A stretch of DNA of 64,000 nucleotides from Centropus unirufus (taxonomy: Eukaryota; Chordata; Aves; Cuculiformes; Centropidae). Location: assembly GCA_013397695.1 (NCBI GenBank), contig VYZI01000041.1:999316-1063315 (forward strand), read 5' to 3'. The notes beneath the pieces are model-generated. The model ran no database searches, was not told where the DNA came from, and worked only from the letters and a program-made list of their open reading frames with translations. The stretch's first letter is position 1; every line of letters begins with the position of its first letter. Position numbers and translations under genes: made by a program. Shown here in pieces: positions 27,301-37,194 of the stretch.

Positions 27301-30300
27301 ACTCCCAGCTGCGGTAATATTGGACAGTTTTGTTTTCACATATCAAAGGTCTCTCTGTACTGCAGACATCTATAAATGAATGCTGTATCTGAATGACTTG
27401 AGTATTCTGAGTCTCCTTTCAGTGATTAAAATCGAGGATTAGGTATTAATGACTGTTGGTCTCTACTTGTAATGCAGAAGGATGTACTGTGCAACATTTA
27501 GAAAGTCTATTGGGGGTCACCTGGTTTTCTCCTTATTTTCATGGCAACCTGAAAAGGACTTGAGTAGCTTTCAGTGCTTTCTAATTCTGAAAAAATTCCT
27601 CCAGATTTTTGGTGGTTTTTTTACCTGCTTTTCTCTTTTTTTCATATACTATGCAAACCATCACTTGTATTTTTTTTCTGGGTCCTGCTAGAGAAAAGCT
27701 TCTTGAGCCTTTAAATTTCATATAAGAGCTTTACTGGAGGCATAGAACCATTAAGTTGATGTATTTGTTGAAGTTGAATGTATATATAAAGAAACTGATG
27801 GAAGCGAGGTAAGACATGGAAGGATAGGAAATTACAAAGGATTACAAAGTCAAGTAAAAATACATTTCTTTCCCTGTTGCTCACTTGTAATATGGTTGTT
27901 TTAGTAAGTCTGATACTCAGCATTTTTCTAGCTAAGCAGATATCTCATCTTTTGACTAATTAAAAACAGGGATAAAAAAATTGTCTATAATTTTATTTTT
28001 GAAAGCAAAACCCTTTGACATAGTTATGTATCTCAAAGAAATGTAAAGGCAGGAAGGCATAACCATACACACTTATTTCCCGTTTTCACCTTCCAATATG
28101 ACAAACAACATTTTGCTTTAATTTGTTTTCTACCTTTGTTTATGCACAAAGTTATGAAGACCGTACCAGAATACAAAGAAAGAGTCAGTCCTTGTGGTAC
28201 CCTGATATAGGGGAAGTGCTTGGAAGTATTTTAAAAGCCTGTATTTAAACCAGTGATTTTCTTACTACAAAATCTTTTCTTTTTTTCTAACAGAAAGATG
28301 GTTCTGTTTTATCTAGGTCTTTCAGAGGAAGTACCTGTGACACTATGTGTTTAGACTGCTCCTGTTAGACTTTTATTTTTAGATTTCCCCTTCCCCCTCT
28401 CGAAATACATGAGAGAACTTAAAGGCAACCTCATTACATTAGGCAGCTCTTATGGTGTGTGGGAACTCATAACACATAAGTCTGCAGTGCCGTAGTTCTG
28501 CTTTTCTCATATTGTATAGTGCATGACTTCCAAAGTATTGCCCATTTTTTTTAGGGCATGTGCAACCCATTGCGATAGGCAAAGCCCTATGAGACATAAA
28601 GCTGTGAAAACAGAGAACTTTTTTTTCCATCCCCCAGTTTGCCCCAAAATTCCACTGCTGAGTGCCTCCCACCAGACACTAAAACTAGTCCAGGAACAGG
28701 CTACAGAAACAGTAGATTTCTAAGCAGTGCTGCTACAGAAGGTGAATAATGTAGGAGTGCTTCTTATTTAAATGAGATCTATTTCAGGAAAAAAAAAAGA
28801 GGGAAAAACATCAGACGGGAGAGAGGACTGATTTTTTTTCCCCTTCCTTCCCTCCCCTCTCTCTCCATCTTCTGGACACTAAGACTTGCGTATTATTAAC
28901 TAATCTCTGAGGCAGATGTTTGACTGAGGCTGGGTGCTTAATGCTTCAGAATGAACAAAGCCAGTGGGAGGTTGCTCGGTTTCTTTGCTTGTTTTTTTTT
29001 ATGTATCATTGTAAGCTAACTCTTTTATTCCTTCTATAAAACAAAAGGGAAATGTTTCTAAATTGTTAGTTACATTCTTCAAATAGTGGAACTAAAAAAT
29101 ACTTTTCTGCTAATACGTAACCTTTTTTCAGTCCTGGGTCAAGCATTTTTAAAAACCTTTGTTAGCCACTGTGCAATCACCACCCAGTGATCACTAACAG
29201 CAGACAGTGAGCTGCTTTGACGTACAGACTTCTATGTGGGGTTCTCCATTTGTAAGCCGAGTTTTCTTGTAAACAGCTTTAATGGTTGAACTGGAAAACT
29301 CACTGGAGGCAAGATGCTAATATGAAAAGCCAATCTGAATTGTATCACACAGCAGGACACATTGGTTTGAAGCAGATTTCCTACTGTAGTTTATGGCTTT
29401 GTTGGGCTGGCAGGTTACATGAGCACAAAATACATGTAAATAACATTTTTAAATGAGTCTTCTGTGGTGAATTAGAAACTTTCTCTGTTTTGTTCCATTC
29501 TTACCCTGTTGTAAGTTTTAACAGGAAACTGCAACTTCAATAACAATGGCTGCGTTTCCATTCTTCACAACTGTTTCTCAGCACGGCCCTTATTAGAAAT
29601 ACTTGTTAAGTATCAATCAGAATGTCCTATTTTGGATCTAATGCCATTTTCTCCTTTTTTTCTGGTGCAGCGAAATAAATAATCTTAGGCTCCCTCACAC
29701 ACATATCTTTCTGGTGCAGTGACTGACGTAAACAGTCACTTGAATGAAGTGAAAACCTTTATATGTTCACTTATATGTCTGGAGAAGCGCAAAGATGTTC
29801 AGTTCTCATTACAGATGGAAGCAGGCTGTGCAGTTTAACTGCAAATCTGAAAGAGAATTAGGAGTGCCCTACTGTGTTACTGTTTTAAATAGGCATTGTG
29901 CAAAGTAAGATGTTATTTGTTTGCACTACTTAGAAACAGGGTGAAAATTACATGGAACAAAGTGCCAGAATGGTAAAGCATGTCACTTAGGCTGACAGAA
30001 GATAATTTCAGGTGCTATTCCAGATCTTTCCACAAAAAAATGTAGGGCTGTGTAGGAGGAAGAAATACAAATGAAGTATTTTTTTTCCTGCTTCTAAAAG
30101 CTCATTTTGATATAACTGGTTGGTGCAAATTTGGCAAACCTGGTGATTCTGCCTAACCTCTCCTTCATAAGCATGGCCTGAGATGTCCAGTGTGTGCACA
30201 AAGACCTGCTTGTTCAGGCAGAATCCCCACTGCCTGCCCTCCACTCATCCTGGTCAGTGGGTAAAGTTCACCAATACCTGTGAATCTGCTCTGAATATTA

Positions 30301-33300
30301 AATGAATATCATGAATATACATTGTTTATGGCAAAATGTTCCCCAGAGTACACAGAGCACTCATTAACTCAGGCTTCAGTGGTAAATGAGCAGACTAGCC
30401 CTTCTTCCTATTCCTGAAATCTGTTATTCAACTTTTATAAAGGAAGATCTATGTAATCAGATTTTTTCCATAATACCGAAAACAATGATATGACCCAGAT
30501 GCATGTTGCCATTAATGAAAAGGGATTACTTTCAGAAGTTACCTTGAGTCTACAGTACAAAAGAGACCTTCATTTATGAGTAGGATGATCCTGGGCATTT
30601 CTGCTTTTCCTGAGTGTAGTTGTAACGTGCCTGTTGCAATTCCCAAGACAGCCAGCAGCTCTTCAGTCCCTGGGAGCTCACCTGAGCCCATGCATGGGCC
30701 AGACTGCATCCCATGAAGCTACACCTCGTCTGGCAGGTGCCTGCCGAGTGCTCCCTATTGCCATCTTGGATTTGAGCGGGAAGAACATCCCTCAGGTGAA
30801 CATCACTGGATTGCTCTGAGACCCACAGGGGTTAACCTGCCAGTACCATTCCTAAACAAAGCAGTGGGATGCTGGGCTGGGGCGGCCATCTCTGACTCCC
30901 CAGCTACTCCACGCCCCCTTGCCTTGGTTCCCCCAGTGCCCTGCAGCCAGACTGCTCTTCCCTAACCAAAGATTTTGCCACATGAGTCAGGAACAAAAAT
31001 AGTTCCTCTGTTACCTGAATGTTCTATTATTATGTTCTATTATTTCACCAACCATCTTTGTGCACTAAATTTCGCAGATGGCACAGGAGCTTACACAATC
31101 GCCCAGGGACAGGTGTGCTGTCATTTAAAAACCTTCCTTTTGAATACTAAGACATAATTGTTCATGGGCTAAGGTAGTGTAGACTATCGCATCTGCAATT
31201 TGGTTCCTAGAAGTGCTAGGCAGCTCTTCTGAGCTTAACATCTGCCCTTTACGTTTTGTTGTCATGGCAACAGTACAAGCCATCTCCTTGTGACTAATCT
31301 GCTTTTCTTTTCTCCATCTAAGTTTTAAGCAGGAGAAAGAACCGCATAGTTTTCCTCCTCTTTCCCCACACTGTCTCAAAATATTTTCTTTCCTCATCCC
31401 TTTCCAGAACTGCTGCTGGGGGAGCGAGGGCTCTGTAAGAAGATGGGCAGAATTTAACCTCAGCAAGTAATCGTGCTGTACTGTCACCCACTAAGGAGCA
31501 CAGTAACAAAAGGCTTCTCTGCTATAAAAATCCGATTTACTGACTAGAGAATTAATAACAATGTAAGAGGCAAATATGAAGGATCTGAACTTGAAACACT
31601 GATCCTGATTTTAATATAATATGTGCATTTATACCTGATTAATGTCAGGAAGCGATGTTTTAGTGAAAGCAAGAAATGGATAGAAAAACAAATTACTGAG
31701 AACTAGCAGTAACCTCAGCTGCTTAGCTAAGTTGCTCAGTGCTCTTCCAACTGCTTATAACTTTGACAAATTGCATATTTCCTGGTCAATGTTTCTTTTT
31801 GCCTCGAGATAATTTTGGAAATGTCATCAGTCTGAGCAGAATTGTCACATTCCATAGATAATTCTCGAATGGTGAGAGATTAGAGATGGTATTGTGGCCT
31901 AAAAGTAAGAGTACCAGGCTGACCTGTCTTCCTGCCAAGACTTCTACTCTTTGCCCTTTGCAGTGCCTAAGAGTGCTTAAAGCTTTGAATTGCAAGGATG
32001 AGGCAGGCAATTTCTCACTTTTTCCACCATTTCTATTGCTGTTCTTATGGAGTATCTAAGATGTTTTCTTAAAGATGTTTCAGATGAAACTCAGAACAGA
32101 ACATTTTCACCATTTTATAACAAAATTGAATCCCATGGAGATCTTTCAGATGGGGTGTGCTTGGATGTGGTTGTGGTAATGCATGAACATAACTCTCCCT
32201 AAATTCAGTAACAGCACCTGGATTCTTGATCCTAATGAATCCTTTCCTGTCTAGCAAACCACTGCACAAGCCACTTGTAATGTGTGCATTGCTTCCTCTT
32301 CTAAGCCTGCTCATGTTAATAGTGTAATTGCACTTGTAGTTAAATATTAGTTCTTCATTTTGCCTTTTGCCAAGACTACAGATTGCTTTTGAATGGCTTT
32401 TATGTGTTCTCTAATTTTAATATTTTACTATTGCTGTTTTCATAGTATTTAGGAACCTGTACTATAGCTCAAAACATGACTCTGCACACTTAGTGATAAA
32501 CATTGGTTTTCAGCATTAACTAGTTTGACAAGTATTGTCTATACAAATTAATATTGCAACACAGTTTGGCCCAACAGAATGAACAAACACTGCGCTCAGG
32601 TCATTTGTGGAGGCTGAACAGCTTTGCGTGCGTGTGCATGCTGTACATGTGCTTGTATGTCTCTGTGTGTGGTACAGAGGGGAAGGAAGAGGAGTGAACT
32701 GTGAAATTTCAAAGAAGTGCCTGAGCTAGAGAGCAAAGCAGAGAGAAAGGTGGGCTCTCCTTCAGAGAAAATCAAACCGTCTCTGTTCACAGAGTCACCA
32801 GAAGTGAAAATACGCTTACGAATGCAGCTTTCTCTCCTGTTTAGGAACCCACTCTTTCCTCCATCAGTGTCGGTGACAAATCTCACTAGTTTTACACTGT
32901 AGCTTCCCAGCCTCCCTTTCTCTAGGTGTTGGAGCAAAAGGGACCGTGGCACTGTACTGTGTACATCAGTGACCTTCTTCTGGTGTTGTCTCATGAAACT
33001 CTAATTGCAAGAGCTAGGTACCTGCATGTGCATCCAGCTGGGAATGGGGAGCCAAATGCCCACTTCCAAACTTTTCATACATTCATCAACAAAATACAGT
33101 TAGTGACGCATTAAAAAAATTAGACCTGTGATTACATAATTTGCATACTCAAATTAAAGGACATTATAGCAGATCCTGTTTTTGTTATGTGTCATACACA
33201 GTTTGTAGCCCATTAATAATACTTGACCGCTAATCACAAAGATAGATTGTCAGCTGATTACAACTACTATAGCATTTTTTCCTGATGATCTTACCTACCA

Positions 33301-36300
33301 GTAAGGAAATCATTTTAACAGCTGAAGCTCAGGACACTGCCTGTGCAGCTCTATAGAGCATGCAGTCCATACTTTGGCTGAAAATGCATTTATTATCTAT
33401 GTTCTAAAAATTAGAAGTTGTGACATATTTTACACAAAAATCCAAAATACTCGTGTCACAGATTTCTTAAGACATGGTTTGTGTTATTTGCCTTATACAT
33501 GATATATATCCATGATAATAACAACAACAATCCCTTTGCAAACATCTTGTCTTACTCTAGAAATTATTTGGGAAATCAGAATAGACTTTGCTGGGTGATG
33601 TTGCTACAGGTCATAAGGGTCTTTACTGCTTTCTCTAGAGAAGGAAAAAGCCAGCTGTGGTGCTGATTCTGTGGCTTCTGTAACTAGTAGATGGTGATGA
33701 TAACCTAACCGTATCCTAGCTGTAATGGAGACACTCGAATGTTTCTTCTTGTTGTAGAACTGTAATTCAGATCCTGGACACTTGACAGACCACTTAATCA
33801 CAACTCAGAACTCCACTTCTCTTATTTTTCTGGAATAAGCCTTCCCTTGTGCTGTGCTCTTCACAAAGCACATCATAATATAATTTCCAAAAATGCCAGG
33901 ACTTAGAGGAAATATTTTTGATTCCGATTATTTTCACATTTGCTATTATAAACTCGTGTGTAAATCCTGGTTACCTGTCTTGGTACACCAAATTTCACAT
34001 AGCATTAAAAGCTGCCACTTTGAGTTTCAGTAAAAAATTTAGAAAAAACTAAAAGGTGGGGAGAGAAGGAGAAAAAGCGTGTTCATTTAATTTTGTAGAG
34101 CCTGCATGTAAATTTATACCAGTCCTTCTGCGTGTGCGCATCATGATGGTGTAACCATAAATGCACATTCCCTTAAGCCAGGAATAACCCAATGCAACTG
34201 CTTGTTTCTATGCCCTGAAATGCTCTTTCCATGTGTATGCTACTATAGGAAAATACTCTTATGAAGGTGATACAGCTCTGTTTCAGCCCTATTGTGGTAA
34301 AGTGTGTCAAGACCATGGCAAAAATTACAGAATCAACCTTTTTGCAGTTAACCTCAATAGCAGTTAAGTAAATTTGTTGTTTGAGGAGTACTGAAATTAT
34401 GGGTAGTGCTGCTACACAAACTACAAAAGAAACAAAAAGCAACTTTAGTTTAAGTTACATGAGACTGGTTGCATAACACTGGAAGAAAAAGTGATATCAA
34501 TGGAAATATTGTCACATTTTTAAGAGGGCACCATTAGGGGTAAAGAATAGAAAGATACATAGCCCTAAAGACAACAAAGTGATTTTCAAGGCCATGCAAA
34601 GATTTTCCAGACCAGTGTGTATGTATGTCTCAAGTAAAGAAAATGTTTTGCAAGCAATCTAATTGTCATTTAAGTACTTATGGAAAACACCATCAATGAA
34701 GAGAAAAAAACCCAAACTTTCATTAAACTCAGATGCATATCTCTTTTACGCAGAAGACAGATAGATGTCAGGAAGTAGGTGACTAATGAAGTGGAACTCT
34801 GAGAATCCTTGCCTTAGATAAACAATTATTAAAGAAACATTCCACCAATGAAAATAAATATCATTTTGCAGAAGCCTAATGGAAAATCCTTTAAGCCATT
34901 CATGACAAATAATCCCAGCTAAGCCCAAAATAACAAACATGGTAATGATTTACCAGGGTTCCTTTTTTCAGGATAGTGCTTTAAGCCCTAAATATGCATT
35001 TTTATTCCTGAGATAGGAATCTAATAATATTTAATGGCTCATAGTTAACTGTTAATCATAGTTAAATATCTGTATGTGCCTGAAAGGTGGTAACTACATT
35101 TGTAATGAACATGAACATCCACTGGTACTACAGAGACTAATTTTTAAGAGCTGAGTGAGGCACACCTAGAGCTAAGAAGTCCCTGCATTGTTGTATCTGA
35201 GCAGAGTGCATTAAAACACGAGTTATTGCTCCACAGAATAACAGACAGTGGGATTATGTTGAATTATCTTGTTGATGGCTTGGTCTTCCCATGGCTGCTT
35301 GCGGTCTGTAGCTATCAGAACAGCTCTGAGCACAGGAACAGACTGCGTTCAACAGAGGTTGGGCACTACCTTTAGAAACCAGTAAGAGCCCGCAGTTTGT
35401 CACCTGAACAACCTACCTGCAGCAGCTTTCTGATTCTTTTCAGGTTGTGTATCAAGAGAAGATTCTTCTCCTGTGAAACCCGGTCCAGCTGTTCATCCAC
35501 TTGTATTAGCAAATTCTGTAAAAGGATTGTTGCCATTGCTTCATTGTTAGATGCAGCCTCCCTGAAGAATCAATGAATGAGAAATATGCAATTTTAAAAT
35601 GTCGTACAAAGTGTCAGTCTCTCAGTACAGAAAATTACAATCCATTCAGAAGTCTAGGCAGAAAAAACCACTTTAAGTACATGGTGATTTGCATATAGTT
35701 GGAGGTTTGTGAATAATTGATTTTATGATCATTTTATTTATATTCACGTAGATTTGCAGCTATAAAAACTGGGTGAGGATATTCTTGGTACAGGCTATGG
35801 GATCAGCCAGAGGGGAGACAACCAGAGCTTTCTAGTCTCTGGTCCAGAGACTATTTGAAAATTTTTAAACTACTTCTCAGAGGAAATGAGGCTTATGTAT
35901 ACTGTCCCTCTCGCTCTGTCAGTCACACAGGTAGAATTTCTGAATATGCTGCCCAATTTCAGACAAAATTGACACTGCTCTTCAAGTCCAAAAGATAGTA
36001 TGTTCTTAAAAATTTCACAGAAAACTGGCAGGCTGGTGGAGGAGAGGGATCCAAATTAGTGCCCTCACTGAGGAAAGCTGCAGTAATAACTTGCTCCAGG
36101 AGGCAACAGCCAGATGGCCAGTCAGCAGATATATATCTTCACACCAGGCTCCAAATGAAGGCCAGACTATTTAGGGATACAGGAAAACTCTGAAGCTACT
36201 GGTGAAGGGCATGTAGGGGACAAAGGACACAAACATATATAAAATGGGCTTTACTAGTTCTGATATTTATGGAATAACTTAGTACCTGAGGGGCAATAAA

Positions 36301-37193
36301 ATCATCAAACAAAATAGAAGAAGATATACTTTGGGCTGCTCATCATCCTTGTCTTTGGGACATTCCCTCCTGTTCCCCTCCAAATGGGAAACGCCTGATT
36401 GAGATGTGCTGGGAAAATCTTGCAAAATGAAGATTGTTTCCCATGTTTCTGTAATTCTATTAACACTGTGCTCTGAACTATAAAGAAAGATTATATTCCT
36501 TGCTGTTTTTTCCAATAGGCCTGTGTATTTAGCTTAAAAATTAAGATGTCTCTTTCTGGTACAACTAATATAAACTTTTTTTTTGTCATTCAGTTCTGAA
36601 TTTTCTTGAGATAAATATCCAGAGCATTCAATTCGAATTTTTGCATAAATTCACCTTCTGGAGAAGGGTTTCTGCAAATATGTTTCTTGTTCCCCAAAAT
36701 TACATATCTAGCTTTAAGGGGAATTTTCGACAAGTTAAAAAATTCATGCTGCAAGAGATAAATGTATAACATTCCCTCTGAAAACTAACTTGTATATTTT
36801 TTTATGAAAAACTTGTAATACCATTAAATTTCTAGACAATTTTTATTGGATTTTGCTTAGGAATAAGTTAAAATCAAGCCTCACTTCCAAGCATTACTTA
36901 AATTCAAAGTTTGACAGTTCAACAGACTAAATCCATAACTGGTGGATTGCTATCCTTGTAGTGCAGTGTCTCTGCAGTTCACAAATGAACACTCTGAAAT
37001 CTGGCAGACAAAGAAAGAATTGTTCATGACTGAAATCAAAAGGGAGAGCATAAATTCAATCTTACCAATCTTGGCTTTCTATCCATTGTGCAAGTAGATG
37101 TCGGATTTCCATGGGGAAGTTATCATCATAGAACTGGTCTACCTGCTCCAAAAACTTTATTTCCAGTTGTTGAACTTGACTCCATTGGGACAT
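349..37193 (-). CDS. STAT4: STAT4, complete coding region in 23 coding exons (751 aa)
   Basis: This is a cytoplasmic-to-nuclear transcription factor. JAK kinases phosphorylate it after IL-12-type or type I interferon signalling, it dimerises through SH2-phosphotyrosine contacts and binds GAS elements. Joining the exons 37193-37066, 35561-35417, 22644-22546, 21778-21686, 19744-19666, 18080-17995, 16972-16821, 15701-15543, 14702-14610, 14054-13995, 12727-12710, 12630-12537, 11685-11641, 8525-8442, 7984-7886, 6623-6488, 5418-5366, 4628-4534, 4110-3974, 2646-2455, 1223-1157, 662-554 and 381-349 gives one open frame of 2,256 nt. Landmarks are the MSQWSQVQQLEIKF start, the SH2 core FLLRFSES (Arg599), the activation tyrosine in GKGYVPSVF (Tyr694) and the serine in LLPMSPS (Ser722). 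Residues such as VEPYNKGRLSALPF identify STAT4 rather than STAT1. Exon count and length fit the mammalian gene. The least certain part is the last exon (10 residues). The family match is from memory; no database search was made. Confidence 0.96.
511..516 (-). terminator. Candidate intronic polyadenylation signal AATAAA in STAT4 intron 23
   Basis: An AATAAA hexamer on the minus strand, 14 nt beyond the in-frame stop (532-530) met when the exon 23 donor is not used. With that stop it could define an alternative shorter transcript. It may equally be a chance AT-rich match. Confidence 0.3.
554..662 (-). CDS. STAT4: STAT4 exon 23: transactivation domain, residues 705-741
   Basis: It completes Ile705, then reads LNDSTDPPSPSDLLPMSPSV and YAVLREHLSPTVIETA. 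Ser722 in PMSP corresponds to human Ser721, the MAPK-site serine. The acceptor is TTTTAAG|C and the donor GCC|GTACGT is usable but not optimal. Reading through this donor gives a stop after seven codons. Confidence 0.95.
1157..1223 (-). CDS. STAT4: STAT4 exon 22: activation tyrosine segment, residues 683-705
   Basis: It completes Val683, then reads SKPSDGGGKGYVPSVFIPVS and K, then AT of Ile705. Tyr694 in GKGYVPS is the counterpart of human Tyr693, whose phosphorylation drives dimerisation. The acceptor is TTTTAG|TC and the donor AAAAT|GTAAGT. The following exon 23 is 494 bp further on. Confidence 0.96.
2455..2646 (-). CDS. STAT4: STAT4 exon 21: SH2 C-terminal half, residues 619-683
   Basis: The longest exon. 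It completes Gly619, then runs from DVTFHSVEPYNKGRLSALPF through ADILRDYKVIMADNVPENPL to KAFGKHYSCQPNE, ending in the first base of Val683. The acceptor is TTACAG|GA and the donor GAAG|GTGGGG. VEPYNKGRLSALPFADILRD distinguishes STAT4 from STAT1 and STAT3. Confidence 0.98.
2988..3902 (+). mobile_element. CR1-type LINE fragment, 5'-truncated, in STAT4 intron 20
   Basis: About 0.9 kb of CR1 on the plus strand, antisense to STAT4. It starts within the reverse-transcriptase region (KFADDTKLGG near 3,018) and runs through its C-terminal part (YEERLRELGLFSLEKRRLRG at about 3,498-3,557). It ends in the diagnostic CR1 3' tail: GATGATCTCAGAGGTCTTTT, then repeats of ATTCTGTGA/ATTCTGTAA up to about 3,902. 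The frame is broken by stops and shifts, so it is dead. It is typical of avian genomes. Confidence 0.95.
3974..4110 (-). CDS. STAT4: STAT4 exon 20: SH2 core, residues 573-619
   Basis: It completes Gly573, then reads YVMGFVSKEKERILLKDKTP, GTFLLRFSES (Arg599 is the phosphotyrosine-binding arginine) and NLGGITFTWVDQLEN. It ends in G| of Gly619 at ACG|GTAAGT. The acceptor is CTTCAG|G. Confidence 0.98.
4534..4628 (-). CDS. STAT4: STAT4 exon 19: linker to SH2, residues 542-573
   Basis: It encodes EHLPGKSFTFWVWLEAILDL and IKKHILPLWID, then GG of Gly573. The acceptor is CATCAG|GAA and the donor GATGG|GTGAGC. It joins the linker to the SH2 domain. Confidence 0.97.
5366..5418 (-). CDS. STAT4: STAT4 exon 18: linker domain, residues 524-541
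   Basis: A 53-nt exon that completes Gly524, then reads QQVSYNDYQLSWAKFCK in phase 0 to the donor AAG|GTATG. The acceptor is TTTCAG|GG. LSWAKFCK matches the STAT linker. The N-terminal half of the exon is more divergent from the mammalian protein. Confidence 0.95.
6488..6623 (-). CDS. STAT4: STAT4 exon 17: linker domain, residues 479-524
   Basis: It encodes NLSFFNNPPAATLSQLLEVL and continues through SSYVGRGLNSEQL to AEKLT, then the first base of Gly524. The acceptor is TTGCAG|AAT and the donor ACAG|GTAAG. It covers helices of the linker between the DNA-binding and SH2 domains. Confidence 0.97.
7521..7608. repeat. Exact 25-bp direct repeat flanking ATGCATAAA units
   Basis: A 25-bp sequence starting AATTGCATCC and ending ACAAATGCA occurs exactly at 7,521-7,545 and 7,584-7,608. 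The 38 bases between them are made of ATGCATAAA-like units. It lies in STAT4 intron 16. ATGCAT/ATGCAAA motifs resemble octamer sites, but replication slippage is the simpler explanation. Confidence 0.9.
7886..7984 (-). CDS. STAT4: STAT4 exon 16: end of DNA-binding domain, residues 446-478
   Basis: 33 codons in phase 0/0, TSSLPVVMISNVSQLPNAWA then SIIWYNLSTNDPQ. The acceptor is CCACCAG|ACC and the donor CAG|GTAGG. PVVMISN-SQLPNAWASI-WYN is the most conserved STAT DNA-binding block. Confidence 0.97.
8442..8525 (-). CDS. STAT4: STAT4 exon 15: DNA-binding domain, residues 418-445
   Basis: 28 codons in phase 0/0, GPHMVTEELHSISFETQVCL then YGLTINLE. The acceptor is CCCCAG|GGC and the donor GGAA|GTGAGT. 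VTEELHSI-FETQ is a conserved DNA-contact region of STATs. Confidence 0.97.
8526..11640 (-). other. STAT4 intron 14 (3.1 kb)
   Basis: Mostly AT-rich, with a long T run at about 9.16-9.18 kb and a GC-richer island of about 450 bp at 10,570-11,010. That island is open in several frames on the minus strand but shows no protein-like pattern. No transposon was recognised. Confidence 0.7.
11641..11685 (-). CDS. STAT4: STAT4 exon 14: DNA-binding domain loop, residues 403-417
   Basis: A 45-nt exon in phase 0/0 encoding QPKEMKSSAGSKGNE. The acceptor is TATACAG|CAA and the donor GAG|GTTTGT is non-optimal. This is a variable surface loop of the DNA-binding domain. Confidence 0.95.
12537..12630 (-). CDS. 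STAT4: STAT4 exon 13: DNA-binding domain, residues 371-402
   Basis: It completes Ser371, then reads NRRFVLCGTHVKAMNMDESA and NGSLSVEFRHL, ending in phase 0 at ATTTG|GTAAGT. The acceptor is CCATAG|T. NGSLSVEFRHL is a near-universal STAT1/STAT4 signature. Confidence 0.97.
12710..12727 (-). CDS. STAT4: STAT4 exon 12: 18-nt microexon, residues 365-371
   Basis: Only 18 nt: it completes Lys365, then encodes Asn-Val-Ser-Thr-Val and AG of Ser371. It is bounded by TTTTAG|G and AAG|GTAAGA. Without it the frame between exons 11 and 13 would lose the conserved KNVST-SNRRF stretch. A donor used five bases earlier (ACT|GTAAGG) would give an immediate stop in exon 13, which supports this boundary. The following intron is only 79 bp. 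Confidence 0.93.
13995..14054 (-). CDS. STAT4: STAT4 exon 11: DNA-binding domain, residues 345-365
   Basis: A 60-nt exon that completes Arg345, then reads LLIKLPELNYQIRVKATID plus AA of Lys365. The acceptor is TTGAAG|GTTG, with a weak tract, and the donor GACAA|GTAAG. LPELNYQ is a conserved STAT DNA-binding-domain motif. Confidence 0.95.
14610..14702 (-). CDS. STAT4: STAT4 exon 10: DNA-binding domain, residues 314-345
   Basis: It completes Asn314, then reads SFVVERQPCMPTHPQRPMVL and KTLIQFTVKL, ending AG| of Arg345. The acceptor is CCACACAG|T and the donor TTAAG|GTAAGG. These are the first strands of the immunoglobulin-like DNA-binding fold, with the family motif VVERQPCMP. Confidence 0.96.
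15543..15701 (-). CDS. STAT4: STAT4 exon 9: end of coiled coil, start of DNA-binding domain, residues 261-314
   Basis: It completes Cys261, then reads FTLLAESLFQVRRQLEKLDE and continues through YDGDPIPVQRPQLLEKV to NLFR plus AA of Asn314. The acceptor is CTGTAG|TTT. The donor used here is GGAA|GTGCGT, a weak GT site. The stronger-looking GTAAGC four bases downstream would put the next exon out of frame, and the chosen site restores the conserved Asn-Ser-Phe-Val-Val junction. Confidence 0.93.
16821..16972 (-). CDS. STAT4: STAT4 exon 8: coiled coil, residues 211-261
   Basis: It encodes EVLSKIGRVIHEIDMLMSNM and continues through DWKRRQQIACIGGPLHGG to LDQLQN, ending in the split Cys261 codon (TG|T). 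The acceptor is TTACAG|GAA and the donor AACTG|GTAAA. The motif WKRRQQIACIGGP is invariant in STAT1/STAT4. Confidence 0.97.
17995..18080 (-). CDS. STAT4: STAT4 exon 7: coiled coil, residues 182-210
   Basis: It completes Glu182, then reads QSDKNSALIKQEMLALQAML and NTLDYKRK. The acceptor is CTTGCAG|AG and the donor AGAAAG|GTGAG. It is a heptad-rich helix of the coiled-coil domain, which in STATs mediates receptor and partner contacts. Confidence 0.96.
18194..18249. repeat. Exact 24-bp direct repeat with ATA trinucleotides
   Basis: A 24-bp unit beginning TGCAGGCATAATAATAATAG is found at 18,194-18,217 and again at 18,226-18,249, separated by ATTATTAT. The segment between is nearly self-complementary (ATAATAATAAT against ATTATTATTAT). 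It lies in STAT4 intron 6, about 115 bp upstream of exon 7. Confidence 0.9.
19666..19744 (-). CDS. STAT4: STAT4 exon 6: coiled coil, residues 156-182
   Basis: It encodes MTDQDVKYLEDLQEEFDFRY and KTIQSL, then the first base of Glu182. The donor is TTTAG|GTAAGAG. The acceptor CGGGAAAG|ATG has a poor pyrimidine tract, but the frame and homology leave little choice. This is the first coiled-coil helix. Confidence 0.94.
21686..21778 (-). CDS. STAT4: STAT4 exon 5: start of coiled-coil domain, residues 125-155
   Basis: 31 codons, GPLEKSLQSSVVSERQRNVE to IKNSAQ, in phase 0/0. The acceptor is TTCCAG|GGA and the donor CAG|GTATT. It covers the linker and first coiled-coil helix. A 767-bp intron separates it from exon 4 and a 1.9-kb intron follows; neither shows any recognisable element. 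Confidence 0.96.
22546..22644 (-). CDS. STAT4: STAT4 exon 4: end of N-terminal domain, residues 92-124
   Basis: 33 codons in phase 0/0, starting GKYHGNPMHIAVIISNCL and ending ASMPVQ. The acceptor is TTCCAG|GGC and the donor CAG|GTAAT. It closes the N-terminal domain and leads to the linker before the coiled coil. The sequence NCLREERRILAAA is a strong STAT4 signature. Confidence 0.97.
22645..35416 (-). other. STAT4 intron 3 (12.8 kb)
   Basis: The largest intron, between the exons for residues 91 and 92. It contains one short CR1 tail at about 24.13-24.19 kb and many simple A/T runs. No ORF in it resembles a known protein. Its size and early position make it the likeliest place for intronic enhancers, but no specific element can be called from sequence alone. 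Confidence 0.85.
24125..24187 (+). mobile_element. CR1 3'-tail fragment in STAT4 intron 3
   Basis: A short stretch (GACTTGATGATCGCAAAGGT, then CTTTTCCAACCTAGTGATTC and a TGTGAGTGATTTTGTG end) matches the CR1 3' end seen at 3.85-3.90 kb. Only the last 60 bases or so are recognisable, and the upstream limit is unclear. Confidence 0.8.
35417..35561 (-). CDS. STAT4: STAT4 exon 3: N-terminal domain, residues 43-91
   Basis: It completes Trp43, then reads EAASNNEAMATILLQNLLIQ and on through EKNLLLIHNLKRIRKLLQ, ending in phase 0 at CTGCAG|GTAGGT. These are helices of the N-terminal STAT domain. The acceptor is CTTCAG|GGAGGC. It is flanked by a 1.5-kb intron on the 5' side and the 12.8-kb intron 3 on the 3' side. 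Confidence 0.97.
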
Positions 37194-37194
37194 A
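37066..37194 (-). CDS. STAT4: STAT4 exon 2: start codon and N-terminal domain, residues 1-43
   Basis: The acceptor (T-rich tract then CAG) is followed by a single base and ATG at 37,193-37,191. The exon encodes MSQWSQVQQLEIKFLEQVDQ onward to IESQD and ends in the split codon of Trp43 (TG|G) at the donor GTAAG. This is the start of the STAT N-terminal protein-interaction domain. The ATG is chosen because it matches the invariant STAT Met-Ser-Gln-Trp start and sits at the beginning of its exon. Confidence 0.97.
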